This document shows, one piece after another, positions 17,942 to 26,147 of a stretch of DNA of 63,351 nt (position 1 is its first letter; each line of letters begins with the position of its first letter). Location of the stretch: the NCBI GenBank assembly GCA_002328035.1, contig DCVL01000061.1, positions 1 to 63,351 on the forward strand. The letters are read 5' to 3'. Both the position numbers and the translations under genes were made by a program. The notes below the pieces were generated by a model. That model saw only the letters and a program-made list of their open reading frames with translations. It was not told the origin of the DNA and ran no database searches. Source of the DNA: Geobacter sp. UBA2189. GTDB lineage: Bacteria; Desulfobacterota; Desulfuromonadia; Geobacterales; Pseudopelobacteraceae.

Positions 17942-18925
17942 CTAGGCATAATGATTGGCGCGGAACCATTCAACCGCTCTTAGTAATGCTTCTTCAACCG
18001 GAGTCTGTGGAAGCCCCAGCTCACTTACTGCCTTGGATGAATCAAAAAACATTATTTTTTTTGCCATTTTCACACCGGTAAGAGGTATTAACGGTTCCTT
18101 ACCAGTTAGAGAAGAGAGCGCTTCATTGATGTAAGCCGCAATGACTATCGGAGTATATGGAAGCCTAATCTTTGGAGCCTGCAAACCTGTCAGATTTTGA
18201 AGCAGGCCAAATATCTCGCACAACATCAGATTACGGTTGCCAAGTATATATTTCTCTCCAATCTTCCCCTTTTCAGCCGCCAGTATATGTCCTCTGGCAC
18301 AATCTTCAACTGAAATCAGATTAAGTCCTGTATCCAGATAAGCAGGCATCTTTCTGTTCAGAAAATCGACAATAATCTTTCCAGTAGGTGTAGGTTTGAT
18401 ATCATAAGGTCCCACAGGTGTAGAGGGGTTGACTATAATCAGTCCAAGACCCTTGTCAACGAATTTTTCCGCCTCTCTTTCGGCCAGAAACTTGCTCTTT
18501 TTATAGTGTCCAACCATGTCGGAGAGAGTTACAGCTGTTGTCTCACTGCCAGGCTTTCCATCACCGGGATTTCCAAGTGTTCCAACACTGCTTGTATAAA
18601 CAACCCTGCTTACGCCAGCTGCCAGAGCCGCTTCAAGCACAGTTCTTGTGCCATCAACATTGGCAAGATACATAACCTTTGGATCAAGACACCAAAGCCG
18701 ATAGTCTGCAGCGGCATGAAAGACCCAGTTGCAATCGGCCATACCATCAGCCAGATGTTTTTGATTATGCAAATCTCCCCTAAAGATCTCCAGCTCAAGC
18801 CCTTTAAGATTTGCGCTGTTTGAATCTTTTCTGACCAGAGCCTTTACCTGGTGACCATCTTTAAGCAGTTCACGTACTATACTTGCACCGATAAAGCCGG
18901 TGGCTCCTGTAACAAAGGCCTTCAT
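17942..18925 (-). CDS. hpnA: Hopanoid-associated NAD-dependent sugar epimerase HpnA
   Basis: Extended short-chain dehydrogenase of 327 residues. The NAD-binding motif is VTGATGFIGASIV at the N-terminus and the catalytic pair is YKKSK, following a Ser/Thr in VVYTSSVGTLG. HpnA-type genes are a marker of hopanoid clusters, but their substrate is not settled. I start at the ATG at 18925 (MKAFVTGATG), where the fold begins; the frame is open for another 22 codons, through a hairpin. It lies downstream of shc. Confidence 0.92.
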   Translation of the reverse strand: MKAFVTGATGFIGASIVRELLKDGHQVKALVRKDSNSANLKGLELEIFRGDLHNQKHLADGMADCNWVFHAAADYRLWCLDPKVMYLANVDGTRTVLEAALAAGVSRVVYTSSVGTLGNPGDGKPGSETTAVTLSDMVGHYKKSKFLAEREAEKFVDKGLGLIIVNPSTPVGPYDIKPTPTGKIIVDFLNRKMPAYLDTGLNLISVEDCARGHILAAEKGKIGEKYILGNRNLMLCEIFGLLQNLTGLQAPKIRLPYTPIVIAAYINEALSSLTGKEPLIPLTGVKMAKKIMFFDSSKAVSELGLPQTPVEEALLRAVEWFRANHYA

Positions 18926-18952
18926 CAGGTAGTTGTCCCTCACAAAACGTGA

Positions 18953-18979
18953 AAGCCTCGGCTCCAGACGACGAGGCTT
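18953..18979 (-). repeat. Hairpin in the shc-hpnA gap
   Basis: Perfect inverted repeat AAGCCTCG / CGAGGCTT with an 11-nt loop, 28 nt before the hpnA ATG and 25 nt after the shc stop. There is only a short T-run after it (TTT). It may be an RNA-processing or partial termination signal that sets the ratio of shc to hpnA-dxs-hpnH message. Confidence 0.5.
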
Positions 18980-19003
18980 CCCGCATGACATTTTATGCCG
19001 GTT

Positions 19004-21064
19004 TTACCGCTGATTTTGCCGTCCATATGTAAGACGGCGATATCTGCCAAGTGCCGTAAGTGGAAAACAGTTGCGATATATATGATACTTAATCATAAAA
19101 TACTTTGGAAAACCGGTACCTGTGAAGGCATCCTCACTCCATGTCCCGTCCGGATTCTGGGTAACCAGCAGGTATTTAATCCCACGCTCAACCGTCGGGC
19201 ACGAGACCTCGCCAGCCGCCATCAAAGCCATTAAGGCCCAGGATGTCTGGGATGCCGTGCTTGGACCACAACCCATTTGAGAACGATCCAGATATGATTC
19301 ACACACCTCTCCCCATCCACCATCAAGATTCTGTTTTGATTTAATCCAATTAACTGATTTTCTTATGTAAGGACTTTCCATATCCTCGCCAATCGCCTCA
19401 AGACCTGAGAGAACTGACCAGGTACCATAGAGGTAATTGACACCCCAGCGACCAAACCAGCAACCCTCCGGTTCTTGCTCCCTTTTGACAAACTCAAGGG
19501 CGGAGACAGCCTTTGGATGGTCTATTGGATAGCTGAAATTACCCATAAGCTCCAGCATTCTACCGGTAAGATCCGAGGTTGGTGGGTCAATCAGCGCTTC
19601 AAGGTCGGCAAAAGGGATCTTGTTTAGGAAATGTTTTGTGTTGTCCTTGTCAAAAGCAGCCCACCCCCCATTTTGACTCTGCATCCCAAGACACCAGTCA
19701 ATTCCTCGTTTTATCGCGTTATCCTTTGCCTTGCTGTTCTTCAGCTTTATATCCTTGATGGATAGCATTACAAAACCTGAATCATCAACATCAGGATACC
19801 AATCATTAAGAAATTCGAAGGCCCAGCCACCTGGCTGCAGATCAGGTGATTTTATCTTCCAGTCACCTTTAATCCTTACCTCCCTGTCAAGCAACCATTG
19901 AGCAGCCTTTACAAGTGAGGGGTGATCCTCAGGCACACCTGCTTCCTGCATCGCCACAAGTGCCAAGGCCGTATCCCAAACCGGAGAGACGCAAGATTGC
20001 AACATTAGTATATCTTCATCCTCAATACAGAAGTTTGCCATAGCATCAAGCCCTTTTGCTACGGCAGGATGGTCATTTGAATAACCGAGACAGTGAAGGG
20101 CAAGAATAGAATTAAGCATTGCCGGCTGAATTCCACCCCAATCGCCACTCTTTTCCTCATGCTCAAGTATCCAGTGCTCGGCCATTTCAGTCGCCCTCTT
20201 TTTAAAGGGACGGATAGGAGTGGATTCATAGACCTTAAGCAGGTGATCAATACCTATAAAGAAGTTTTTAAGGGATAAGATTCCACCCTCTTTCGAGAAG
20301 GTGTAATCTGTAGGGCGCGGTGGACGAACGTAAAGTTCCTGTACCCTTGATGAAGGAGGAAGCTTACAGACAGGACGGTTCGCCATTACAACAGAAAGCG
20401 GAATAATGGTTGCCCTTGCCCAGCTTGAAAATTCGTAGACGTTAACAAATGCCCAGTCCGGCAGTAGCATCAGCTCAATTGGCATGGATGGAACCCCCAT
20501 CCATGAAAACTCACCAAAAAGAGCCAGAAAAATCTTTGTAAAGACACGGGATTTAAGAACTCCACCTTTATCAAGGATAAAGTCTCTGGCTTTGCTCATG
20601 GCAATATGGTCAGAAGGATAACCCGCCAGTTTAAGAGCAAAATAGGCCTCAATGGTTGTGGAAAGATCTCCAGACCCGTTGTGCCAGAGAGTCCAATATC
20701 CCTCTTTTGTCTGCTGTCGCAGCAGATAATTGGTCATCTTGACTTCTTTAGCCTTGTCAACCATTCCCAGAAAATGGAACAGCATAATATATTCGGCCGT
20801 TATTGTAACGTTGGATTCAAGCTCTGCCCACCAATAGCCATCAGGCAACTGCTCTCTGAAAAAGAAATCACGTGCAAGCTCGATCGCCTTGTCCAATGGA
20901 TTGCCTGCACTACTCTCCATCTTTTTCCAGATCGATGAGGGAAGACGATGTATCTTTGCGGAATCTTTTAATGGAATTTCTGCAGAAAGTTTTTCAAGTG
21001 GGGCTATAACGACATTATTAAACGATGTTAACGCATTAGAAATTGGATATTTACTTGACTTCAT
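19004..21064 (-). CDS. shc: Squalene-hopene cyclase
   Basis: Membrane-associated class II terpene cyclase of 686 residues that turns squalene into hopene. The catalytic DxDD acid motif is DVDDSG (about residues 425-430), and several QW repeats are visible (for example QNGGWAAF, EPEGCWFGRWG, LDGGWGE, NPDGTWSEDAFTGTGFP). I start at the ATG at 21064 (MKSSKYPIS) with AGGAG upstream; the spacing of 13 nt is long, so the start is uncertain. First gene of the hopanoid run. No hpnCDE squalene genes are in the window. Confidence 0.96.
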   Translation of the reverse strand: MKSSKYPISNALTSFNNVVIAPLEKLSAEIPLKDSAKIHRLPSSIWKKMESSAGNPLDKAIELARDFFFREQLPDGYWWAELESNVTITAEYIMLFHFLGMVDKAKEVKMTNYLLRQQTKEGYWTLWHNGSGDLSTTIEAYFALKLAGYPSDHIAMSKARDFILDKGGVLKSRVFTKIFLALFGEFSWMGVPSMPIELMLLPDWAFVNVYEFSSWARATIIPLSVVMANRPVCKLPPSSRVQELYVRPPRPTDYTFSKEGGILSLKNFFIGIDHLLKVYESTPIRPFKKRATEMAEHWILEHEEKSGDWGGIQPAMLNSILALHCLGYSNDHPAVAKGLDAMANFCIEDEDILMLQSCVSPVWDTALALVAMQEAGVPEDHPSLVKAAQWLLDREVRIKGDWKIKSPDLQPGGWAFEFLNDWYPDVDDSGFVMLSIKDIKLKNSKAKDNAIKRGIDWCLGMQSQNGGWAAFDKDNTKHFLNKIPFADLEALIDPPTSDLTGRMLELMGNFSYPIDHPKAVSALEFVKREQEPEGCWFGRWGVNYLYGTWSVLSGLEAIGEDMESPYIRKSVNWIKSKQNLDGGWGEVCESYLDRSQMGCGPSTASQTSWALMALMAAGEVSCPTVERGIKYLLVTQNPDGTWSEDAFTGTGFPKYFMIKYHIYRNCFPLTALGRYRRLTYGRQNQR

Positions 21065-21244
21065 GGGATTATGTTGTCTCCTGAAGGCACAATCTTGCTG
21101 ATATAGAGTCACGACCAAGAGCTGTTATTAAAGTTTGTTTTTGTAACACAACTGCAAGACAATGTACACAATCTTTGCCCTAAATAGCTGTAAATGCCGT
21201 TAATTTCAGGATAACTATCTAAAAAACAGTATGACTAAAATACG

Positions 21245-21280
21245 AAAGGCCCGGTTCCCACGCCGGGCCTTTCCGTTTTT
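21245..21280. terminator. Terminator hairpin between the 8-TM operon and shc
   Basis: Strong stem AAAGGCCCGG / CCGGGCCTTT (21245-21272) with an 8-nt loop. The minus-strand operon above it ends at 21303. T residues follow on both sides (ccgttttt on plus, cgtatttt on minus). Confidence 0.75.
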
Positions 21281-21302
21281 CATGGCGGAGAAAAACGTTA
21301 CA

Positions 21303-22355
21303 TCAAGCTTTTTCTGCTACCGCTTTTTTGGTTGGACCATTCATTCGGATGGCAGCGGCAAACTCCATCCAGAATACAAGATATATAGAGATCATAAGTG
21401 AAAGACCAATATTCTGGTTCTCAGCCCCCAGAGCCTTGGTAAGAATAGGTGAGGCAAAACCGGCACCAAGTGTACCTGTTACTCTTTCAAGCATATAGAA
21501 TACGGGGAGTGTCAGCAGCGTGCCAACCAGCATAATAGAGATGCCAGGGATCCTTTTTACCCAATATTTTGGAGAGAAGCCAAACATGCGCATAAAGATT
21601 ACAACCCAGATAATCCATACAGAGTAGTCAACAGCAGCGTCAGGAAGAGCAAGTTTGTTTTTAACCAGAGCCACTTCAAGAACAGTAACAAATGCCAACA
21701 GAGTGAAGAGCCAGTTAAACTTTTCTGATGCCTGTGTCTGCCAGTTACGACTATCCGGAGCTGGAGCTTCACTGTAAGAATGATTATGAGTACCCAGGGC
21801 AGAAAATAGAATAGCAAACCAGATGCCTGCGTTGTGGAACAGAAGCGAAGAGTGATTGCCTGCTATGTTTGCAATACGAGCCATCGGGTCACGGATAAAG
21901 TCAGCGGCGATACGCATTAGGAAGAGGTTTACGATAACAGAACAGGATACAATAACTGCAAGGGTAAATATTCTTCTTGGTAACAGATACGGGTCAACCC
22001 TATCTGGAAAGCCTATTATGAATGCAAACCAGATAAGATACATGATCAGAGGAATACCAAAGCAGATACCATAAACAGAATTACCAGCAAAATCACCGCT
22101 TTGAGCGTAGATCTGGAATTTTTCTTTTATTGTCGGGTCTGTATTGGTTGCCTTTACAACCTCCTTGGGCACGGTCTTAAGGTGTGGCAACAATCCCATG
22201 GCATACCAGCCATGATCCCCCTGGGTAGTATCAACAACCCAATAATTGCTTGGACCCATCATATCATCAAGTCCTTGAAAGAGACGCATATTAAAGGCAG
22301 CACAGATAACGCAAACTGCCAGGAGCAATACAGCGTGAGATAGCTTCATCGGCAT
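21303..22355 (-). CDS. Unrecognised integral membrane protein, about 8 TM segments
   Basis: 350 residues; I do not recognise the family. About eight hydrophobic helices can be drawn, the first at residues 4-20 and the last at about 315-338, with one long polar loop after TM1 (about 25-100). Conserved-looking histidines cluster around NHSSLLFHNAG and GTHNHSY, which could bind heme or metal, but no canonical site is present. I start at the ATG at 22355 (MPMKLSHAV) with GAGGAG 8 nt upstream. It is the last gene of a four-gene unit with a sigma-54 promoter. Confidence 0.85.
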   Translation of the reverse strand: MPMKLSHAVLLLAVCVICAAFNMRLFQGLDDMMGPSNYWVVDTTQGDHGWYAMGLLPHLKTVPKEVVKATNTDPTIKEKFQIYAQSGDFAGNSVYGICFGIPLIMYLIWFAFIIGFPDRVDPYLLPRRIFTLAVIVSCSVIVNLFLMRIAADFIRDPMARIANIAGNHSSLLFHNAGIWFAILFSALGTHNHSYSEAPAPDSRNWQTQASEKFNWLFTLLAFVTVLEVALVKNKLALPDAAVDYSVWIIWVVIFMRMFGFSPKYWVKRIPGISIMLVGTLLTLPVFYMLERVTGTLGAGFASPILTKALGAENQNIGLSLMISIYLVFWMEFAAAIRMNGPTKKAVAEKA

Positions 22356-22369
22356 GACAATTCTCCTCT

Positions 22370-22621
22370 CTAATCCTTGTGGGTGGTCCAGAACATTGAA
22401 ACGGCATTGGCAGCGAAGAGTCCATATAACCACATCGTGTTCCAGGCCGGACCAGACCAGTGACTGCCGTGACCGCCACCAATTACACCAGCGGCAACGA
22501 TAATACCAATCATGGCTGTAAATGAAACCATGGCAACTGCACGCAAGATTGAGCTATTACGCCAGGTATGGCGCTCCAACTCTTCAATCCTTTGCATCAA
22601 TTCAAGCTCTCTCTGGGTCAT
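22370..22621 (-). CDS. Small membrane protein, 83 aa, unknown
   Basis: The N-terminal third is a charged amphipathic helix (MTQRELELMQRIEELERHTW), followed by one clear TM helix (AVAMVSFTAMIGIIVAAGVIGG), a short HGSHWSGP loop and a second hydrophobic stretch (WLYGLFAANAVSMFW). GGAG lies before the ATG. The start overlaps the preceding 40-codon gene by 20 nt, and the stop is 14 nt upstream of the 8-TM gene, so they are probably subunits of one complex. No family recognised. Confidence 0.8.
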   Translation of the reverse strand: MTQRELELMQRIEELERHTWRNSSILRAVAMVSFTAMIGIIVAAGVIGGGHGSHWSGPAWNTMWLYGLFAANAVSMFWTTHKD

Positions 22622-22724
22622 GTTTTTTCTCCTTTACGAAGATAATAGCCGTAATCAGTACACTTACTGTCAGGGTCAAAATGAAGTGTGCGGGGGTTAT
22701 TCCGCTTGAAAGCAGGTAAAGCAT
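22602..22724 (-). CDS. Single-span mini-protein, 40 aa, unknown
   Basis: ATG at 22724 with AAAGGA 7-8 nt upstream opens a 40-codon frame that starts MLYLLSSGITPAHF, carries one TM helix (LTLTVSVLITAIIFV) and ends in a basic tail (KEKKHDPERA). It overlaps the next gene by 20 nt, which suggests translational coupling. The layout resembles small accessory subunits of respiratory or transport complexes. It is easy to miss because of its size. Confidence 0.65.
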   Translation of the reverse strand: MLYLLSSGITPAHFILTLTVSVLITAIIFVKEKKHDPERA

Positions 22725-22736
22725 GGTCTGGTCCTT

Positions 22737-22946
22737 TCAGCTCGTCTGCATGCAGCAGGTAGCGGGGAAAAGTGTTAGTTTATTAGGATAGCGATCTGCA
22801 AGCTCTTGATATTTTGCACATTCGGAGTAAGATTTACTGCAGTATCGAATAATCATATTGACATCATGGGGAGAAATATACCCACAGCCAACATCGCATA
22901 TTTCATCATTTTTCCCATAGAATGGACAAATTGGTTTATTGGTCAT
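22737..22946 (-). CDS. Cysteine-rich small protein, 69 aa, unknown
   Basis: Cytoplasmic-looking protein with cysteines in CPFYGKNDEICDVGCGY, YCSKSYSECAKY and the C-terminal CC. The spacing suggests a metal or Fe-S site, but I recognise no named family. First gene of the sigma-54-type operon, starting 45 nt downstream of the -12 element; 12 nt separate it from the 40-residue gene. Confidence 0.75.
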   Translation of the reverse strand: MTNKPICPFYGKNDEICDVGCGYISPHDVNMIIRYCSKSYSECAKYQELADRYPNKLTLFPATCCMQTS

Positions 22947-22990
22947 TCCTGTTATCCTGGCTCTGCAATTTTCGATACTGTCACCTCAAA

Positions 22991-23006
22991 AGCAAATGCT
23001 GTGCCA
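22991..23006 (-). promoter_or_regulatory. Sigma-54 (RpoN) promoter, -24/-12
   Basis: Minus strand reads TGGCACAGCATTTGCT: the full -24 TGGCAC and -12 TTGCT elements with the required spacing (consensus TGGCAC-N5-TTGCW). It points at the cysteine-rich gene 45 nt downstream. This promoter class needs an ATP-driven enhancer-binding protein, so the operon should be silent until a specific signal. Confidence 0.8.
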
Positions 23007-23138
23007 TTACAATAAAAAACAATATTAACAAGATGTTAGCTTTATAAAGAAAAAATAGTGCAAAAAAGCATAAATAGCGGCCATTAACTTTAACTACTTA
23101 TAAATATTAGATTATATTAGATAGGGGCATGATTTTGA

Positions 23139-23227
23139 TTTGCATTTTTGCAAAAAAGTTGGTGGTCAAAGTGCGATGTTGCATAAATGCCATTGAAAGA
23201 CCTTAAGGAAGTCTAACAATGGCATTT
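23139..23227. promoter_or_regulatory. Two dyads upstream of the sigma-54 promoter (candidate enhancer sites)
   Basis: The 346-nt gap between the cysteine-rich gene and serA holds the sigma-54 promoter and two dyads. One is TTTGCA / TGCAAA with a 4-nt spacer (23139-23154). The other is AAATGCCATTG / CAATGGCATTT (23185-23195 and 23217-23227), with an inner AGAC / GTCT. They lie about 130-220 nt upstream of the -24 box, the usual range for activator sites. The larger one could equally be an RNA hairpin past serA. Confidence 0.5.
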
Positions 23228-23292
23228 GATTATGAAAGGCAGGTATGTTTTTAACTACAGGGGTGCTCTTAAAAACCCAAATAAAATTGGTT

Positions 23293-24891
23293 CTATTTGG
23301 CTGAGGACATTTGAATCGCCTTTATGAAACTGGCCTCTGTAGCTTGACGTATTTCCTCAATCACTTCAGTAGAAACAGCGGAATCAAGAGAGAGGATAAC
23401 CATAGCCTCTCCTTTTTTGGCGCTACGTCCAAGATTCATTGAACCTATGTTAATATCATGATGTCCCATTATTGTTCCGATCTTGCCAATCATTCCCGGG
23501 CGATCAGAATAATGCAGCAGCAACATGAATTCTTCAGGGGTGAAATCCATTGCATAATCACGGAGCCCAACTATACGTGGCGCCCCTTCAAACAGAGTAC
23601 CTGCAATCGTACGGCGTTTGCCGTCACCTTCTGCTATAAGTGTAACAAGATTTGAAAAGGCATCCGCAGAAGTAGTCTTGGTCTCAGCAACAACAATACC
23701 CATCTGTTCTGCTATAAGAGAGGCATTAACCATGTTGACATCCTGCTCGACAACTCGACCAAGAAGGGCAGCAAGACCGCAGACGGTTAGAGGTGAGCAA
23801 TCATAATGGGCAATGGCTCCTGCATAGCTGAAGGTTATCTTCTCAGGATGCCCGTCAAGCAGCTGTATGCCAAATTCAGCCATTACATTTACAAGATTAA
23901 GGAATGGTCTCATCTGATCCATAAGAGCCATATCAAAGCGGGGTATATTTACGGCATTTTCAAGCGGTTTTTCGTCCAGATAGTTCAGGATCTCTTTGGA
24001 TACATCCACTGCAACATTTATCTGCGCTTCAAAGGTATTGGCTCCAAGATGCGGGGTTACGGTAAGCTTTGGATGGGCAATCAGCGACTTCAGGGTATCT
24101 GTGTTTGGTGGTTCAATACTCCATACATCTACCCCTGCAACGGCGATCTTCCCACTTTGCAGAGTATCAAGAAGTGCCTTTTCATCAATAATTCCGCCTC
24201 TTGCAACGTTCATTAGTATTACGCCATCCTTCATCATCTCAAGCTCGCGAGCGCCAATCATCCCCTTTGTCTCATCAGTAAGCGGGGTATGTACGGTAAT
24301 TATGTCGCAGTTTTTGTATATCTCGTCATGTGATACAAGCTTAACCCCAAGATCATGGGCACGCTTTACCGCAATATAAGGATCACAAGCCAACACCTCG
24401 CACTCAAATGCCTTCAAGCGAGTGGCAACACGCCCGCCAACCTTACCCAGACCAATCACTCCGGCAGTCTTGCCCTTCAGTTCAATTCCGGTAAATGGCG
24501 CCCTCTTCCATTCACCTGATTTAAGAGATGCATTAGCAACGGTCACATTCCGGCATGCAGCCAGCAGAAGCGACATAGTATGTTCAGCAGCGCTGTTGGT
24601 GTTGCCGAAAGGAGCATTCACAACAATGACCCCTTTGGAACTTGCATAGTCAACATCAACATTATCTATGCCTACACCAGCGCGGGCGATCATCTTCAAA
24701 TTTGTCGCTGCATCAAGAATAGCCCTGTCAACCGTAGTTCCGCTTCGGGTTATAATCACCTCATACCCACCGATGATCTTTAGCAACTCTTCCTTCTTCA
24801 TCCCCAGACGAACATCCATCTCGATGCGCGGATCTTGTTCCAAAAGTGCAAGCCCCTGAGATGCGACTTCATCAGTCACAATGATTTTCAT
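23293..24891 (-). CDS. serA: D-3-phosphoglycerate dehydrogenase
   Basis: 532-residue NAD-dependent enzyme, first step of serine synthesis, of the long type. The catalytic domain spans residues 1-310, with NAD motif GLGKVGGRVATRL (about 147-159) and the catalytic region VARGGIIDEKAL and PHLGANTFEAQ. An intervening ASB domain follows, then a C-terminal ACT domain (LLLHYSDRPGMIGKIGTIMG), normally the serine feedback sensor. GGGGAAG precedes the ATG. Confidence 0.97.
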   Translation of the reverse strand: MKIIVTDEVASQGLALLEQDPRIEMDVRLGMKKEELLKIIGGYEVIITRSGTTVDRAILDAATNLKMIARAGVGIDNVDVDYASSKGVIVVNAPFGNTNSAAEHTMSLLLAACRNVTVANASLKSGEWKRAPFTGIELKGKTAGVIGLGKVGGRVATRLKAFECEVLACDPYIAVKRAHDLGVKLVSHDEIYKNCDIITVHTPLTDETKGMIGARELEMMKDGVILMNVARGGIIDEKALLDTLQSGKIAVAGVDVWSIEPPNTDTLKSLIAHPKLTVTPHLGANTFEAQINVAVDVSKEILNYLDEKPLENAVNIPRFDMALMDQMRPFLNLVNVMAEFGIQLLDGHPEKITFSYAGAIAHYDCSPLTVCGLAALLGRVVEQDVNMVNASLIAEQMGIVVAETKTTSADAFSNLVTLIAEGDGKRRTIAGTLFEGAPRIVGLRDYAMDFTPEEFMLLLHYSDRPGMIGKIGTIMGHHDINIGSMNLGRSAKKGEAMVILSLDSAVSTEVIEEIRQATEASFIKAIQMSSAK

Positions 24892-24928
24892 GGTTGTCTT
24901 CCCCGTTGTCTAAATATTTAAGTTTTAC

Positions 24929-24957
24929 ATCCTATCCCTGACAGGTAAAAAATGCAA
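24929..24957 (-). promoter_or_regulatory. Promoter for serA
   Basis: Minus-strand TTGCAT, 17 nt, TAGGAT, ending 37 nt before the serA ATG. It is divergent from the trmL promoter. Confidence 0.4.
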
Positions 24958-24976
24958 GCGGACTGAAACTGTCTTA

Positions 24977-24985
24977 TGGTATACA
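24977..24985 (+). promoter_or_regulatory. Extended -10 promoter for trmL, predicting a leaderless mRNA
   Basis: TGG followed by TATACA forms an extended -10. The A of the trmL ATG is 8 nt past the box, about where transcription should begin. No ribosome site is present before the ATG. Confidence 0.4.
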
Positions 24986-24992
24986 TAAACTC

Positions 24993-25454
24993 ATGCAAAA
25001 CTTTAACATTGTCCTTATAGAACCTGAGATTCCACCCAATACCGGTAACATAGCGCGCCTCTGCGCTGCTACCGGAGCGACCCTGCATCTTGTCGGGAAG
25101 CTGGGATTTTCCATTGAAGACCGATACCTTAAACGGGCAGGTCTTGATTACTGGGACAAAGTACATCTGAAACAGTGGAAGAACTTGGAAGAACTTAAAG
25201 GCAACTATCCTGATGGCCGCTTCTGGTACCTTAGTACAAAAGTAACAAGAAGCAGCCATGACGAGGGTATTTACGAAGCAGGGGATTTTCTTGTATTTGG
25301 CAAAGAGACAGCCGGACTACCTGCTGAACTGCTTGACGCAAACCCTGACAGTTCTCTGACTATACCAATGCCAGGAAAAGTCCGCAGCCTGAACCTCTCA
25401 AACGCCGTAGCAGTTGTACTTTATGAGGCATTACGACAGACCGGGAACCTATAA
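24993..25454 (+). CDS. trmL: tRNA (cytidine/uridine-34-2'-O)-methyltransferase TrmL
   Basis: SPOUT-class methyltransferase of 153 residues that methylates the wobble ribose of tRNA-Leu. The N-terminus NIVLIEPEIPPNTGNIARLCAATGA and the knot motifs VFGKETAGLP and MPGKVRSLNLSNAVAVVLYE are typical and complete. Full family length. Divergent from serA; it stands alone. Confidence 0.95.
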   Translation: MQNFNIVLIEPEIPPNTGNIARLCAATGATLHLVGKLGFSIEDRYLKRAGLDYWDKVHLKQWKNLEELKGNYPDGRFWYLSTKVTRSSHDEGIYEAGDFLVFGKETAGLPAELLDANPDSSLTIPMPGKVRSLNLSNAVAVVLYEALRQTGNL

Positions 25455-25488
25455 GCACGAAAGATATCAGCCTTTTTTGACACCTTTT

Positions 25489-25516
25489 TTGACATCACTT
25501 CTTTTTATGCTACCAT
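25489..25516 (+). promoter_or_regulatory. Promoter for the pseudopilin operon
   Basis: TTGACA (perfect -35), 16 nt, TACCAT, about 180 nt upstream of the pseudopilin ATG. The remaining leader shows no clear structure to me. Confidence 0.45.
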
Positions 25517-25694
25517 CATTACGCCAACTGACTATCAGACCATAAATCAATACAACAGATCTGAAAACCATCAAAAAGGCATGATATTTGTAGGAAGATA
25601 TTTGTTGAATCTTTTTCGAAGGCAAGCTTCAGCCTCAACAAGTATCAGATTCATTTTAAAAATAATAAGATTAAGTCAACAGGGGGTATGTATC

Positions 25695-26147
25695 ATGAGA
25701 TGCAGACTTGGTACCTGTCAGCAGGCATTTACCATCGTAGAACTGATCGTTGCAGTGGCTATAATTGGAATTTTGGCCACTATGTCAGTACCTGCGTTTA
25801 CACAGTATATAAACAAGACAAAAAATGGCAGGTGCGCTGCCGATATTCGTACTATTGAAAAAGATATAACTGCTTATGCAATCGATAAAAATGCACTACC
25901 ACCAACCTTGCTTGACGCAGGATTTAACAAGCTAGATCCTTGGGATCATCCATACAGCTACAGCGTAATAGGCAGCGGTCCAGCACCATTGGAAGATTTC
26001 ATTGGCGATCAATTAAACACTGACTATGACCTTTACTCTAAAGGGGCAGATGGAGCCAGCAATAATATAGCGGCAGACCCAGCCATCAATGATGATATTG
26101 TACGTTCAAAAGATGGTAGTTTTGCAGGATTGAGGGAAGGGCTATGA
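25695..26147 (+). CDS. Type IV pilin-like / pseudopilin protein
   Basis: 150 residues. An 11-residue basic leader is followed by FTIVELIVAVAIIGILATMSVPAF, the class III signal read by prepilin peptidase, with Glu at +5. The residue before the cut is Ala instead of the usual Gly. The C-terminal globular part resembles type II secretion major pseudopilins (DPWDHPYSY, then a YDLYSKGADG patch similar to the GspG calcium site). The start at 25695 has AGGGGG upstream. Overlaps the next gene by 4 nt. Confidence 0.85.
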   Translation: MRCRLGTCQQAFTIVELIVAVAIIGILATMSVPAFTQYINKTKNGRCAADIRTIEKDITAYAIDKNALPPTLLDAGFNKLDPWDHPYSYSVIGSGPAPLEDFIGDQLNTDYDLYSKGADGASNNIAADPAINDDIVRSKDGSFAGLREGL

